The position numbers were made by a program, and so were the translations under genes. DNA of 64,000 bases from CALFMR01 sp035550595 (GTDB taxonomy: Bacteria; Acidobacteriota; Vicinamibacteria; Vicinamibacterales; SCN-69-37): positions 1-64,000 of the forward strand of contig DASZOV010000115.1 of the NCBI GenBank assembly GCA_035550595.1, given 5' to 3'. Under the pieces are notes generated by a model. That model did not search any database. It saw nothing but the letters and a program-made list of their open reading frames with translations, and was not told where the DNA came from. Position 1 is the stretch's first letter. Each line of letters begins with the position of its first letter. Shown here piece after piece: positions 6,828 through 15,882 of the stretch.

Positions 6828-9053
6828 ATGGCCACCCCACGCTCGTCATCCGCCGCCACCTGGCATCCGACCGAGTACCTTCGCATCCTGTACAAGCGGC
6901 GCTGGGTGGCCATTCCCGGCTTCCTCGTCGTCTTCCTGACGGGCGCGATCAGCAGTCTGCGGACCACGCCGTTGTACGAGGCGACGACGCAAATCCAGAT
7001 CGATCAGGATGCGCGGCGGGCGACGTCGATCGATTCGGTGCTCGCCGACCGCGGGTCGTGGTACGACGACTCGTTCTATCCGACGCAATATCGCATCCTG
7101 CAGAGCCGTGACCTCGCGCTGCGCGCCGTCGCCGAACTCGGTCGACAGAACATCGTCGAACGCACGCCGCCCGCGCGGCTGTCGCTCAATCCCACGCAGC
7201 TCGTGTGGATGGCGGTCGCGGGCATCAAGCATCTGGTTGCGACGCCGGCGGTGCCCACCGCCGGCGCTGACGCGGACCTGCCCCAAGGCGTGCCAGCCGG
7301 TGCGCTCGCCAAGGCAGCGCGGCTTCAGGGCGAGCTCACGGTCGTCCCCGTGCGCACGTCGAGTCTCGTCGAGTTGAAACTGCGGTCGCCCGACGCGGAG
7401 TTCGCCGCGCGGGCCGTGAACGTCATCGCCGACGAATACATCAAGCGCAGCCTCGAAATGCGCGTCGACGCGTCGAAGGAAGCGAGCGACTGGCTGAGCA
7501 AGACGCTCGCCGAGCAGCGGAAGAAGGTCGAAGCGAGCGACCTCGCGCTCCAGGACTTCAAGGAACAGAATCACGTCGTCTCGGTCGACGACAAGCAGAA
7601 CATCACCAACCAGAAACTTACCGCCCTCAATCAGCAGCTCATCGACGCGCGCATCGCACGCTACGACAAGGAAGCGAACTACAACCAGTTGCTCGATCTG
7701 CGCGCCAAGGGTTTGCCGCTCGATTCGTTCCCGGCGGTGATGTCGGCCGACTTCGTTCAGAAATTGAAGACCGAGCTGTTGTCAGAGGAAGCCAAGCAGG
7801 ACGATCTTCGCAAGCAGGGCTTCGGCGAGAACTACGCGCCCCTCAAAGCGCTGACGGCACAGGTCGCCGACACGAAGCAGCGGTTGAACGCGGAAATCGA
7901 CAAGGTCGTCGAGTCGGTCCGGACGGAGTTCGAGGCGGCCAAAGAAAAAGAGGACGCGATGTCGCGCGCCCTCGAAGCGCAGAAGGGCGAATCGATCGGC
8001 CTCGACCGCAAGGCGATGGAGTACGCGGCGCTGCAGCGTGAGGCCGACGGCAATCGCCAGCTCTACGAGACGCTCTTGCAGCGGACGAAGGAGACCGGCG
8101 TCTCGAACGAGTTCCGCGGCACGAACATCCAGGTCGTCGACAAGGCGGTCGTCCCGACGGGCCCCGTGCTGCCCAACACGCCGCGCGACCTCGCGATTGC
8201 CGGCGCCGGTGGATTGGCGCTCGGCCTGCTGCTGGCCTTCGGCTTCGAGTATTTCGACAGCCGCATCAAGTCGCCCGAGGAGATCAAAGCGCATCTCGGC
8301 TTGCCGTTCCTCGGCATGATCCCGACGGTGACCGGGGCCGACCAGCGGCCCGAAGCGCCGATGCTCCTCGAGGACGCGCCACCAGCGTTCGGCGAGGCGA
8401 TCCGCGCCATCCGGACGAGCGTGCTGTTCTCGTCGACCGATGAAGGCGCGCGCGCCGTGCTCGTGACGAGCACTGGACCGCACGAGGGCAAGACCGTCGT
8501 GTCGAGCAGCCTCGCGATCACCCTGGCCCAGGCCGGTCTGCGCACGCTCGTCGTCGATGCGGACCTGCGGCGGCCGCGCCTGCACGAGGCGATGAACGTG
8601 CCGCAGGAGCCGGGGCTCTCGAACGTGCTCGTCGGCGAGCTCGGCGCGCCCGAAGCCGTGCGGCAGACGTCGGTCGAGCACCTGTCAGTGCTCGCCGCCG
8701 GACACATCCCGCCGAATCCGGCGGAGCTGCTGGGGTCGCCGAAGTACATCGCGCTCTTCGAGGATCTGAAGCGGCGCTTCGACTGGATCGTCATTGACGC
8801 GCCGCCGGTGATGCCGGTGACCGACGCGGCCATCATCTCGCGGCTCGCGAGCGGCGTGCTGTTCGTCATCGGCGCCGAGATGACGCCGCGGCAGAGCGCG
8901 CTGACGGCGATCGAGCATCTGCAGTCGGCCAACGCGAAGTTCGTCGGCGCGGTCCTCAATCGCGTGAACGTCCATCGTCACGCGTACTATTACTCCCCGT
9001 ACTACCGCAAGGACTACGCGAAGTACTATCAGCGATCGGCCAAGGGCGCCTGA
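6828..9053 (+). CDS. chain-length determinant fused to BY-kinase (Wzc-like)
   Basis: This 741-residue protein has an N-terminal Wzz domain with a first membrane helix (WVAIPGFLVVFLTGAISS), long periplasmic coiled coils (about 200-430) and a second helix (DLAIAGAGGLALGLLLAFGF). A cytoplasmic bacterial tyrosine kinase follows. Its Walker A is TGPHEGKT near residue 550, its Walker A' is TLVVDADLRRPRLH and its Walker B is DWIVIDAPPVMPVTD. The C-terminus holds a tyrosine cluster (HAYYYSPYYRKDYAKYYQ), the usual autophosphorylation tail. Such proteins set polymer length and couple synthesis to Wza export. Presence of both a Wzc-type kinase and an ABC exporter in one operon is unusual. Confidence 0.92.
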   Translation: MATPRSSSAATWHPTEYLRILYKRRWVAIPGFLVVFLTGAISSLRTTPLYEATTQIQIDQDARRATSIDSVLADRGSWYDDSFYPTQYRILQSRDLALRAVAELGRQNIVERTPPARLSLNPTQLVWMAVAGIKHLVATPAVPTAGADADLPQGVPAGALAKAARLQGELTVVPVRTSSLVELKLRSPDAEFAARAVNVIADEYIKRSLEMRVDASKEASDWLSKTLAEQRKKVEASDLALQDFKEQNHVVSVDDKQNITNQKLTALNQQLIDARIARYDKEANYNQLLDLRAKGLPLDSFPAVMSADFVQKLKTELLSEEAKQDDLRKQGFGENYAPLKALTAQVADTKQRLNAEIDKVVESVRTEFEAAKEKEDAMSRALEAQKGESIGLDRKAMEYAALQREADGNRQLYETLLQRTKETGVSNEFRGTNIQVVDKAVVPTGPVLPNTPRDLAIAGAGGLALGLLLAFGFEYFDSRIKSPEEIKAHLGLPFLGMIPTVTGADQRPEAPMLLEDAPPAFGEAIRAIRTSVLFSSTDEGARAVLVTSTGPHEGKTVVSSSLAITLAQAGLRTLVVDADLRRPRLHEAMNVPQEPGLSNVLVGELGAPEAVRQTSVEHLSVLAAGHIPPNPAELLGSPKYIALFEDLKRRFDWIVIDAPPVMPVTDAAIISRLASGVLFVIGAEMTPRQSALTAIEHLQSANAKFVGAVLNRVNVHRHAYYYSPYYRKDYAKYYQRSAKGA

Positions 9054-9067
9054 TCGCACACGCGGAC

Positions 9068-9084
9068 GCCGGCCGTCGGCCGGC
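9068..9084. repeat. GC palindrome between the BY-kinase and wzm
   Basis: GCCGGCCG-T-CGGCCGGC is an 8-bp perfect inverted repeat around one base, in the 43-bp gap after the BY-kinase stop. It shares the CCGGCCGG core with the hairpin at 1169-1192. It could attenuate transcription inside the operon or be a small dispersed palindrome. Confidence 0.35.
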
Positions 9085-9096
9085 ACGCGTCACCTC

Positions 9097-9930
9097 GTGT
9101 CGCACGCACCCCACACGCACGTCATCGTGCCGCGCTCGGGCTGGGCGCCCGTCGAGCTCGGCGAGCTCTGGGAATACCGCGAGCTCGTGTACCTGCTCGT
9201 CTGGCGCGACGTGAAGATCCGCTACAAGCAGACGGTACTCGGCGTCGCCTGGGCCGTGCTCCAGCCCGTGCTGACGATGGTCATCTTCAGTATCTTCTTC
9301 GGCAAGCTCGGTGGACTGTCATCGGATGGGTATCCGTATCCAATCTTCGCCTACTGCGCGTTACTGCCCTGGCAACTCTTTGCGTTCGGCGTGGGGCAGG
9401 CGAGCGAGAGCGTTGTCCTGAACCAGCGCATGATCACGAAGGTCTACTTTCCGCGAGTGATCATGCCGATGGCCAGCGTGGCGGTTGGACTGGTAGACTT
9501 CGCGATTTCCTTTCTCGTCCTGCTCGTGCTCATGGCCGGCTACCACATCGCGCCATCGCCGGCCATCGTGGCCGTGCCGGTACTGGCGCTCGTCGTCGTG
9601 GCCGCCGCGCTCGGCGCCGGCCTGTGGCTCTCCGCCTTGAACGTCACCTATCGCGACGTGCGTCACGCCGTGCCGTTCCTCATTCAAGTCTGGTTCTTCG
9701 CGACGCCGGTCGCGTATGCGACGTCGAGCGTTCCGCCCGCGTGGCGAATGGTCTACGCCTTGGTCAACCCGATGGTCGGCGTCATCGACTCGTTCCGATG
9801 GGCGCTTCTCGGCGCAGGCGGCCCACCGCCGGCCGAGCTCGGCATCTCGATCCTCGCGATTACCGCCATGCTCGTGAGCGGCCTGTTCTACTTCCGGCGC
9901 ATGGAGCGCCGTTTCGCGGACGTGGTCTGA
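9097..9930 (+). CDS. ABC-2 type polysaccharide exporter permease (Wzm-like)
   Basis: The product is 277 residues with a GTG start. It contains the ABC-2 permease pattern of Wzm/KpsM proteins: ELVYLLVWRDVKIRYKQTVL followed by GVAWAVLQPVLTMVIFSIFF, then about six membrane helices and a final FYFRRMERRFADVV tail. Such permeases pair with a Wzt ATPase to move undecaprenyl-linked glycans across the inner membrane. The partner ATPase begins 3 bp downstream. Confidence 0.92.
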   Translation: MSHAPHTHVIVPRSGWAPVELGELWEYRELVYLLVWRDVKIRYKQTVLGVAWAVLQPVLTMVIFSIFFGKLGGLSSDGYPYPIFAYCALLPWQLFAFGVGQASESVVLNQRMITKVYFPRVIMPMASVAVGLVDFAISFLVLLVLMAGYHIAPSPAIVAVPVLALVVVAAALGAGLWLSALNVTYRDVRHAVPFLIQVWFFATPVAYATSSVPPAWRMVYALVNPMVGVIDSFRWALLGAGGPPPAELGISILAITAMLVSGLFYFRRMERRFADVV

Positions 9931-9933
9931 GCC

Positions 9934-11184
9934 GTGCCGTCAGCCATCGTCGTCGAACGACTGGGAAAGCGGTACCGGCTCGGCGAGCGCGAGCCCTACG
10001 GCGCGCTGCGCGATTCGATCGCGCGCGCGGCACGTGCGCCGTGGCGGCTGGCCCGGCGCCTTGGCCGGCGAGAGCCGGCCGAGCCGTGGGTCGCGGCGCT
10101 CGACAACGTGTCGTTCGACGTCGCCGAAGGCGAGGTCGTCGGCATCATCGGCCGTAACGGATCCGGCAAGAGCACGCTGCTCAAGATTCTCTCGCGCATC
10201 ACCGAGCCATCGTCAGGCCGGGCGGAAGTCCGAGGACGTGTCGGCTCACTCCTCGAGGTCGGCACCGGGTTCCATCCGGAGCTCACGGGCCGCGAGAACG
10301 TCTTCGTGAACGGCGCGATCCTCGGCATGCGGCGCCGTGAGATCGCGCGCCGCTTCGACGAGATCATCGACTTCGCCGACGTCGATCGCTTCGTCGACAC
10401 GCCGGTCAAGCACTACTCGAGCGGCATGCAGATGCGGCTCGCGTTCGCCGTCGCCGCGCATCTCGAACCCGAAATCCTGCTCGTCGACGAGGTGCTGGCC
10501 GTCGGCGACATCGAGTTCCAGAAGAAGTGCCTCGGCAAGATCGGCGCGGTCAGCCGCGACGGCCGCACGGTGCTGCTCGTGTCGCATCAGATGAACCAAC
10601 TCCGCCGGCTCTGCCGGCGGTGCGTGTGGCTCGAGGCCGGGCGCGTGCACGAGATTGGCCCGGGCGGGGAGACGCTGGCGCACTACGAACGTGCGCTCCT
10701 CGCGCCGGATGCCGCGGCGGCTGCAGGGCGCGTGTTTCGTCAGTGGCAGCTCGCTGGCGGCGGACACATCGTGCGGATCGTCGACGGTCCGGTGACGATC
10801 GACCTTCGGCTCGCGCTGGCCGAACCCATTTCGCGCGGCCACCTCGGCATGTCGATCTACAGCGAACGCGAAGAGCTCGTCGCCGGATGGGCCTTCGAGC
10901 CGCTCGATCTCGAGGCGGGCTCACGCGACGTCCGCATCACCGTCGCGTCGTTGCCGCTCAGGCCAGGTAGCTACCGCTTGGTGTTCTCACTGTTCGATCG
11001 CGGCAATAACGTGACGGGTGGCGCACTCGTGGAGCAATGGGCGGCGCTGCCGCCGCTCGCGCTCGACGTGCCGCCGTTGTCGCATCCGCAGGACCACTGG
11101 GCAGGCGTCCTGAACGTGTCCGCAGAACTGGCGCTGGCTGATGAGGCGGGCGCCGATGCGCCGATCGTGTCGACATCCGCGTGA
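9934..11184 (+). CDS. ABC exporter ATPase with C-terminal glycan-recognition domain (Wzt-like)
   Basis: The product is 416 residues with a GTG start. The ATPase domain has Walker A GRNGSGKST, signature YSSGMQMRLAFAVA, Walker B EILLVDEVLAVGD and the H-loop LLVSHQ. Residues from about 260 form a C-terminal beta-sandwich of the Wzt type (FRQWQLAGGGHIVRIVDGPV ... LRPGSYRLVFSLFDRGNNVT), which in studied O-antigen exporters recognises the finished glycan. With the permease just upstream this is a complete exporter. The tail suggests export is selective for a terminated or modified polymer. Confidence 0.92.
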   Translation: MPSAIVVERLGKRYRLGEREPYGALRDSIARAARAPWRLARRLGRREPAEPWVAALDNVSFDVAEGEVVGIIGRNGSGKSTLLKILSRITEPSSGRAEVRGRVGSLLEVGTGFHPELTGRENVFVNGAILGMRRREIARRFDEIIDFADVDRFVDTPVKHYSSGMQMRLAFAVAAHLEPEILLVDEVLAVGDIEFQKKCLGKIGAVSRDGRTVLLVSHQMNQLRRLCRRCVWLEAGRVHEIGPGGETLAHYERALLAPDAAAAAGRVFRQWQLAGGGHIVRIVDGPVTIDLRLALAEPISRGHLGMSIYSEREELVAGWAFEPLDLEAGSRDVRITVASLPLRPGSYRLVFSLFDRGNNVTGGALVEQWAALPPLALDVPPLSHPQDHWAGVLNVSAELALADEAGADAPIVSTSA

Positions 11185-11190
11185 ACCGGT

Positions 11191-12192
11191 ATGAGCGCGT
11201 CCAATGCTCCGGTGATCTCGGTGGTCATTCCGGCGTGGAACGCGGGCCGTTGGATCCGCGCCACGCTCGTCTCGGTCGCCAGTCAGCGCGAGGTCTCCGT
11301 CGAAGTCATCCTGATCGATGACGGGTCGGACGATGACACGGTCGTGATCGCCGAATCGGTCACCGACGTGCCGGTCACGGTGATTCGCCAGACGCGCATG
11401 GGGCCGAGTCGTGCGAGAACGGTGGGCACGGCCGCCGCGCGCGGTGCATTCATCCAATATCTCGACGCCGACGACGAGCTCACGATGGGTACGCTCGGGC
11501 GTCGGCTCGCGGCGCTCACGTCGAGCGAAGCCGACGTCGCGTACTGCGACTGGGTCCGATGGGAACCCGATGCCGCCGGTCTGTTTCGCGAGACGGAGGT
11601 CGTGGCCGACGAACTGAGTGCCCGGCCCGACGTCGACCTGTTCACGCGACGCTGGTGGCCGCCCGGCGCGCTGCTGTATCGACGAACCGTCGTCGATCGC
11701 ATCGGGCCGTGGCGCGAGGACTTGCCGATCATCCAGGACGCGCGGTTCGCACTCGACGCGGCGGTGGTGGGCGCGCGCTTCGTTCACGTGCCCGGCGTCG
11801 GGCTCCGTTATCGCCAGATGCCGGACTCGCTCTCGCGCCGCGATCCGCACGCCTTCGTCCTCGATCGCCTGCGAAACGCGCAGACGGCGGAAGAAGAGTG
11901 GCGAGCAGCGGGCACGTTGGACGACGCTCGTCGCGGCGCGCTCGTCGAGGTCTATGGCGCACTGGCGCGTAGCCTCTTCGCATACGACCGCCAGCGTTTT
12001 CACGAGGTCTACACGCGCCTGCGCGAGCTCGACCCGGCATTCCGGCCATCTGGACCGCCATCGCTCCGCCGCCTCTCGGCCGTCATCGGATATCCGGCCG
12101 CCGAGTACGTCGCGGCTGCGTGGCGAACCGCCAAGCGGGCCGTTCACGGAGGCGCGGACGGCAAGGTTACGGACACGGCCTCATCGTCGTGA
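11191..12192 (+). CDS. family 2 glycosyltransferase
   Basis: This is a 333-residue GT-A enzyme. The nucleotide-sugar binding start is ISVVIPAWNAGRWIRATLVS followed by VEVILIDDGSDDDT, with the DxD-type metal site QYLDADDEL. It would transfer a sugar to the growing lipid-linked repeat unit at the cytoplasmic face. The sugar is not predictable. The stop overlaps the next GTG start (GTGA), indicating coupling. Confidence 0.88.
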   Translation: MSASNAPVISVVIPAWNAGRWIRATLVSVASQREVSVEVILIDDGSDDDTVVIAESVTDVPVTVIRQTRMGPSRARTVGTAAARGAFIQYLDADDELTMGTLGRRLAALTSSEADVAYCDWVRWEPDAAGLFRETEVVADELSARPDVDLFTRRWWPPGALLYRRTVVDRIGPWREDLPIIQDARFALDAAVVGARFVHVPGVGLRYRQMPDSLSRRDPHAFVLDRLRNAQTAEEEWRAAGTLDDARRGALVEVYGALARSLFAYDRQRFHEVYTRLRELDPAFRPSGPPSLRRLSAVIGYPAAEYVAAAWRTAKRAVHGGADGKVTDTASSS

Positions 12193-13535
12193 AGGTCCTG
12201 CACGTGACGTTCTCGCTGCCGCCCGACTCGCCGGGCGGGACGGAGGTTCACGTGCGTGGCCTGTGCGCGGCGTTGCGCTCGACGGGCGTCGAATCGGTCG
12301 TCGCGGCACCGGCACCGGTGGCGAGCGCAGGTGATTTCGATGGCGTCCGGACGTATCGGTTCGCCATGTCGACGACGCCCGCCGATCTCGCCGTGCTCTA
12401 TGGTGCCGGCGATGCGACGGCCACCGCGTCGTTCGTCGAAATCCTCGAGCGCGAACGGCCCGACGTCGTACACCAGCACGCGGTCACGCCGGCGTGCTCA
12501 GCCGACATCCTCACGACAGCGCGCGTGCGTCGTGTCGCAACGGTGCTGACCTACCACACGCCTGCCGCATCGTGTCAGCGCGGCACGCTCCTGCGGTGGG
12601 GAAGCGAGGTCTGCTCGGGCGACCTCTCTCGTGAACCCTGCGCCGCGTGTACGCTCCACGGACTTGGCGTACCTCGGCCATTCGCACGGCTGCTCGCGGC
12701 GACCCCTCGGTCATTGGGGCGGGCGTTTGCGCGGCAGCGACTCGCGGGCGGCATCTGGACCGCGCTGCGCATGCCGGCGCTCATCGACATCCATCACGCG
12801 CGCACGGCGGCGCTCTTCGCGGCCGCCGACCGCGTAATCGCGCCGGCACCCTGGGTGGGAGATCTTTTGCGGCGCAACGCGGTGCCGGTGGATCGACTGG
12901 CGCTCATCCGTCAGGGCGTGGAGGCCGTCGAGACGCGTGCGCCGCGGCCGCGGCGGCCGGGCGAGCCGCTGCGGCTCGTTCATCTTGGACGTCTCGATCC
13001 ATCCAAGGGCACGGCGCTGCTGATCGAAGCCGTCCGAGCGATTGCCGACGCACCGCTCACGCTCGACATTTTCGGCGTCGTGCAGGATGCGGCGGCCAGC
13101 GGCCGGAGGTCGGCCATCGAAACGCTCGCCGAAGGCGACACGCGCATTCGCGTCCTGCCCGCGCTGCCGTCAGATGGAGTCCACACGCGGCTCGCCGACT
13201 ATCACGCCGTCGTCGTGCCGTCGCAGGGAATGGAGACGGGACCGCTCGTCGTGCTCGAGGCATTTCGCGCGGGCCTGCCAGTGATCGGATCGGCGCTCGG
13301 TGGAATCCGCGATCTCGTCCGACCCGATGTCGACGGTTGGCTCGTCGATCCGTTCGGGTCGGTCGATGCGTGGTCGCGCGCGTTGATCCGCGCGGCCGGC
13401 GAGGAAGGCGCGATCGAGCGTCTGCGCGCGAACGTCAGGCCGCCGCGATCGATGGCCGACGTCGCGCGCGAAACGCGCGCCGTGTACGACGCGGCGATCG
13501 CCACACGCCGGCACGCCGCGGTCGCTGCACGATGA
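12189..13535 (+). CDS. family 4 glycosyltransferase
   Basis: This is a 448-residue GT-B enzyme. The start GTG 12189 overlaps the previous stop and begins directly with the fold's first strand (VKVLHVTFSLPPDSPGGTEV). The C-terminal half has LRLVHLGRLDPSKGTALLIE and the EX7E-like donor motif in SQGMETGPLVVLEAF. Residues 145-165 contain a Cys-rich stretch (CSGDLSREPCAACTL) also seen in other GT4 enzymes. The stop overlaps the next ATG by 4 bp. Confidence 0.88.
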   Translation: MKVLHVTFSLPPDSPGGTEVHVRGLCAALRSTGVESVVAAPAPVASAGDFDGVRTYRFAMSTTPADLAVLYGAGDATATASFVEILERERPDVVHQHAVTPACSADILTTARVRRVATVLTYHTPAASCQRGTLLRWGSEVCSGDLSREPCAACTLHGLGVPRPFARLLAATPRSLGRAFARQRLAGGIWTALRMPALIDIHHARTAALFAAADRVIAPAPWVGDLLRRNAVPVDRLALIRQGVEAVETRAPRPRRPGEPLRLVHLGRLDPSKGTALLIEAVRAIADAPLTLDIFGVVQDAAASGRRSAIETLAEGDTRIRVLPALPSDGVHTRLADYHAVVVPSQGMETGPLVVLEAFRAGLPVIGSALGGIRDLVRPDVDGWLVDPFGSVDAWSRALIRAAGEEGAIERLRANVRPPRSMADVARETRAVYDAAIATRRHAAVAAR

Positions 13536-14692
13536 CCACCGCGTCGCCTCGCCGTCCGCGGATCCTGTACGTCCAGTACACGAATCCGGCCGGTTATCCG
13601 CCGATCGAGCACAGCGTCGGCCTGTTCGTCGATGCAGGGTGTGACGTCGTCCTGCTCGCCGTTGTCGGTGCAGGGGATCGTCTTCGCTTCAGCGAGCGTC
13701 CTCATGTCCGCGTCCGCGTCATGCGCGCGGCGCGACCCGGATGGCGGCAGAAGCTGCACTATGCGCGGTTCCTCGCATGGACGTGCTGGTGGGCGTGGCG
13801 CTGGGTTCCGACGTGCGTGTACGTGTCGGACCCGCTCGGTGCGCCCGCCGGGGTCCTCGCGGCGCGGTTGTTCAGACGACGCGTGATTTATCACGAGCAC
13901 GACGCGCCGTCTTACGCGCAGCCGACACGCTTCTTCCGGCTGGTGCTCTCAGCGCGGCGGACGTTGGCGAGACACGCCGTCGTTTCCGTTGTCCCGAACG
14001 CCGCGCGTGCGGAGACATTCACGCGAGACACCGGCGCGAGACATGTCGTCGTCGTGTGGAACTGTCCACGCCGGAACGAAGTGACGCCGCCACGCACCGA
14101 GCCGATGTCGCAGGTGCTCCGTGTGCTTTACCAGGGATCGATTGTGCCGGCCCGTCTGCCACACGCGGTGATTGAAGCCGTCGGTCGCGTGCCAAGTGTC
14201 GAACTCACCGTCGTCGGATACGAGACAGCCGGCGCTCCGGACTACGGTCAATCGCTCCTCGACGTCGCCAAGCGCGTCGGCGCCGCCGATCGTGTGCGCG
14301 TGGCAGGCACGACGCCCACCCGCGCGGAACTGATGCGCGACTGCGCGGCATTCGACGTTGGCTTGTCGCTGCTGCCCGAACGAGGCGGGGACGTCAACGA
14401 AGAACACATGACCGGCGCATCGAACAAGCCGTTCGACTACCTCGCGTGTGGCCTCGCGGTGCTCGTCACCGATCGACCCGACTGGCGGGCGCTCTACGTC
14501 GAGCCCGGGTTCGCCCGCGCGTGCCGTCCGCACTCGGCCGAGAGCGTCGCCGACGCCTTTGCCTGGTTCGCGGCGCACGGCGACGAGACGCGCGCCATGG
14601 GCGAACGTGGCCGACGGCGCATCGCCGAGGCCTGGTGTTACGACGAGATGTTCGTGCCGGTCCTCGACATGGCGCTTCACGGCGTGCGGTGA
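13532..14692 (+). CDS. glycosyltransferase, GT-B fold (GT4-like)
   Basis: The product is 386 residues from ATG 13532, which overlaps the upstream stop. It opens with PRILYVQYTNPAGYPPIEHS and contains a YVSDPLGAPAGVLAARLF segment followed by YHEHDAPSYAQP. The donor-side domain includes LRVLYQGSIVPARLPHAVIE and ASNKPFDYLACGLAVLVTD, in which the usual EX7E is weakly conserved. This suggests a divergent GT4-like enzyme acting on the same repeat unit. Acceptor and donor are not predictable. Confidence 0.8.
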   Translation: MTTASPRRPRILYVQYTNPAGYPPIEHSVGLFVDAGCDVVLLAVVGAGDRLRFSERPHVRVRVMRAARPGWRQKLHYARFLAWTCWWAWRWVPTCVYVSDPLGAPAGVLAARLFRRRVIYHEHDAPSYAQPTRFFRLVLSARRTLARHAVVSVVPNAARAETFTRDTGARHVVVVWNCPRRNEVTPPRTEPMSQVLRVLYQGSIVPARLPHAVIEAVGRVPSVELTVVGYETAGAPDYGQSLLDVAKRVGAADRVRVAGTTPTRAELMRDCAAFDVGLSLLPERGGDVNEEHMTGASNKPFDYLACGLAVLVTDRPDWRALYVEPGFARACRPHSAESVADAFAWFAAHGDETRAMGERGRRRIAEAWCYDEMFVPVLDMALHGVR

Positions 14693-15882
14693 TGCTCGCC
14701 GTCATCGAAACGCATCCGGTCCAGTATCACGCGCCCGTCTATCGCGCGGTGCAGCAGCAGTTCGGGATTCCCGTCACGGCCATCTATGGATCCGACTTCA
14801 GCGTCGCCGGGTACCGTGACGCGGAATTCGGCGCGTCGTTCGCGTGGGACACGGACCTGCTGTCTGGCTACACGTCGATCTTTCTCTCGCGCAGTGCGCC
14901 AGGAACCACGCCCGACCTGCGGACGCTCGCGACCGATGGATTGCGCGAAGCGCTACAGTCCGTGCGTCCGCGCGCGACGATGGTCGTCGGCTACAGCCCG
15001 CGATTCCATCGCGTGGCTTGGCGCGAGGCGAGAGCGCTCGGACGGCCGGTCATCTTTCGTGGCGAGACGACCGACGTCGCGGTGAAGCGCGCCTGGCCTG
15101 TCGCCGTCGCTCGAGACGTCGCTTTGCGTTTAGCGTATCGCCGATGCGCGGCGTGTCTCTACATCGGCCACCACTCGCGCGATCATTTCCATCGTCACGG
15201 CGTCGGACGCGACCGTCTGTTCTTCTCGCCGTACTGTGTCGACGAGTCGACGTTCGCGGCAAGCGACGAGGCGCGCGAACGCCTGCGCCGCGCCGGGCGT
15301 GACGAGATGGGCGTTCCGGATACGGCCGTCGTGCTGTTGTATTCCGGCAAGTTGAGCACGCGAAAGGGCATCGACCTGCTGATTCCGGCCGTAGCGCGTC
15401 TGCCCGAGGATGTCCGCGCACGCGTTGTCATCGCCCTCGTCGGCGATGGAGAACTCCGTGCTCGCATGATCGAGGACGGCGCCAGGGCCGGCGTCGTGGT
15501 GCGGCCGCTCGGGTTTCGCAATCAGCACGAGCTCAGCCGGTTCTATCACGCCGCCGATCTGCTCGTGCTTCCAAGCCGCGCCTCCGAGACGTGGGGGCTC
15601 GTCACGAACGAGGCGCTCTTGCACGGCCTTCCGGTCGTCGTCTCCGATCGGGTGGGCTGCGCGCCGGATCTCGTGACGGACGGAGTCACCGGCGCCGTTT
15701 TCGCGTCCGAGTCGGCGGAAAGCTTGACGGCCGGGCTCGGTCGAGCGTGGCCGCTGGTGGGACGAAGCGAGGTGCGGGAGGCGTGTCGACAGCGGGCCGC
15801 TGACTACAGCCTGATGCGTGCCGCTGAAGGCATCGCGCACGCGTATCGGCGCGTGGCTGCGCCCGCGTCCAGGCTGGCATGA
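14692..15882 (+). CDS. family 4 glycosyltransferase
   Basis: The product is 396 residues. The ATG shares one base with the previous stop. It begins MLAVIETHPVQYHAPVYRAV. The C-terminal Rossmann half is typical: VVLLYSGKLSTRKGIDLLIP, followed by SRASETWGLVTNEALLHGLP, which contains the donor-binding EX7E. It is one of ten transferases building the glycan. The end overlaps the next gene by 4 bp. Confidence 0.88.
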   Translation: MLAVIETHPVQYHAPVYRAVQQQFGIPVTAIYGSDFSVAGYRDAEFGASFAWDTDLLSGYTSIFLSRSAPGTTPDLRTLATDGLREALQSVRPRATMVVGYSPRFHRVAWREARALGRPVIFRGETTDVAVKRAWPVAVARDVALRLAYRRCAACLYIGHHSRDHFHRHGVGRDRLFFSPYCVDESTFAASDEARERLRRAGRDEMGVPDTAVVLLYSGKLSTRKGIDLLIPAVARLPEDVRARVVIALVGDGELRARMIEDGARAGVVVRPLGFRNQHELSRFYHAADLLVLPSRASETWGLVTNEALLHGLPVVVSDRVGCAPDLVTDGVTGAVFASESAESLTAGLGRAWPLVGRSEVREACRQRAADYSLMRAAEGIAHAYRRVAAPASRLA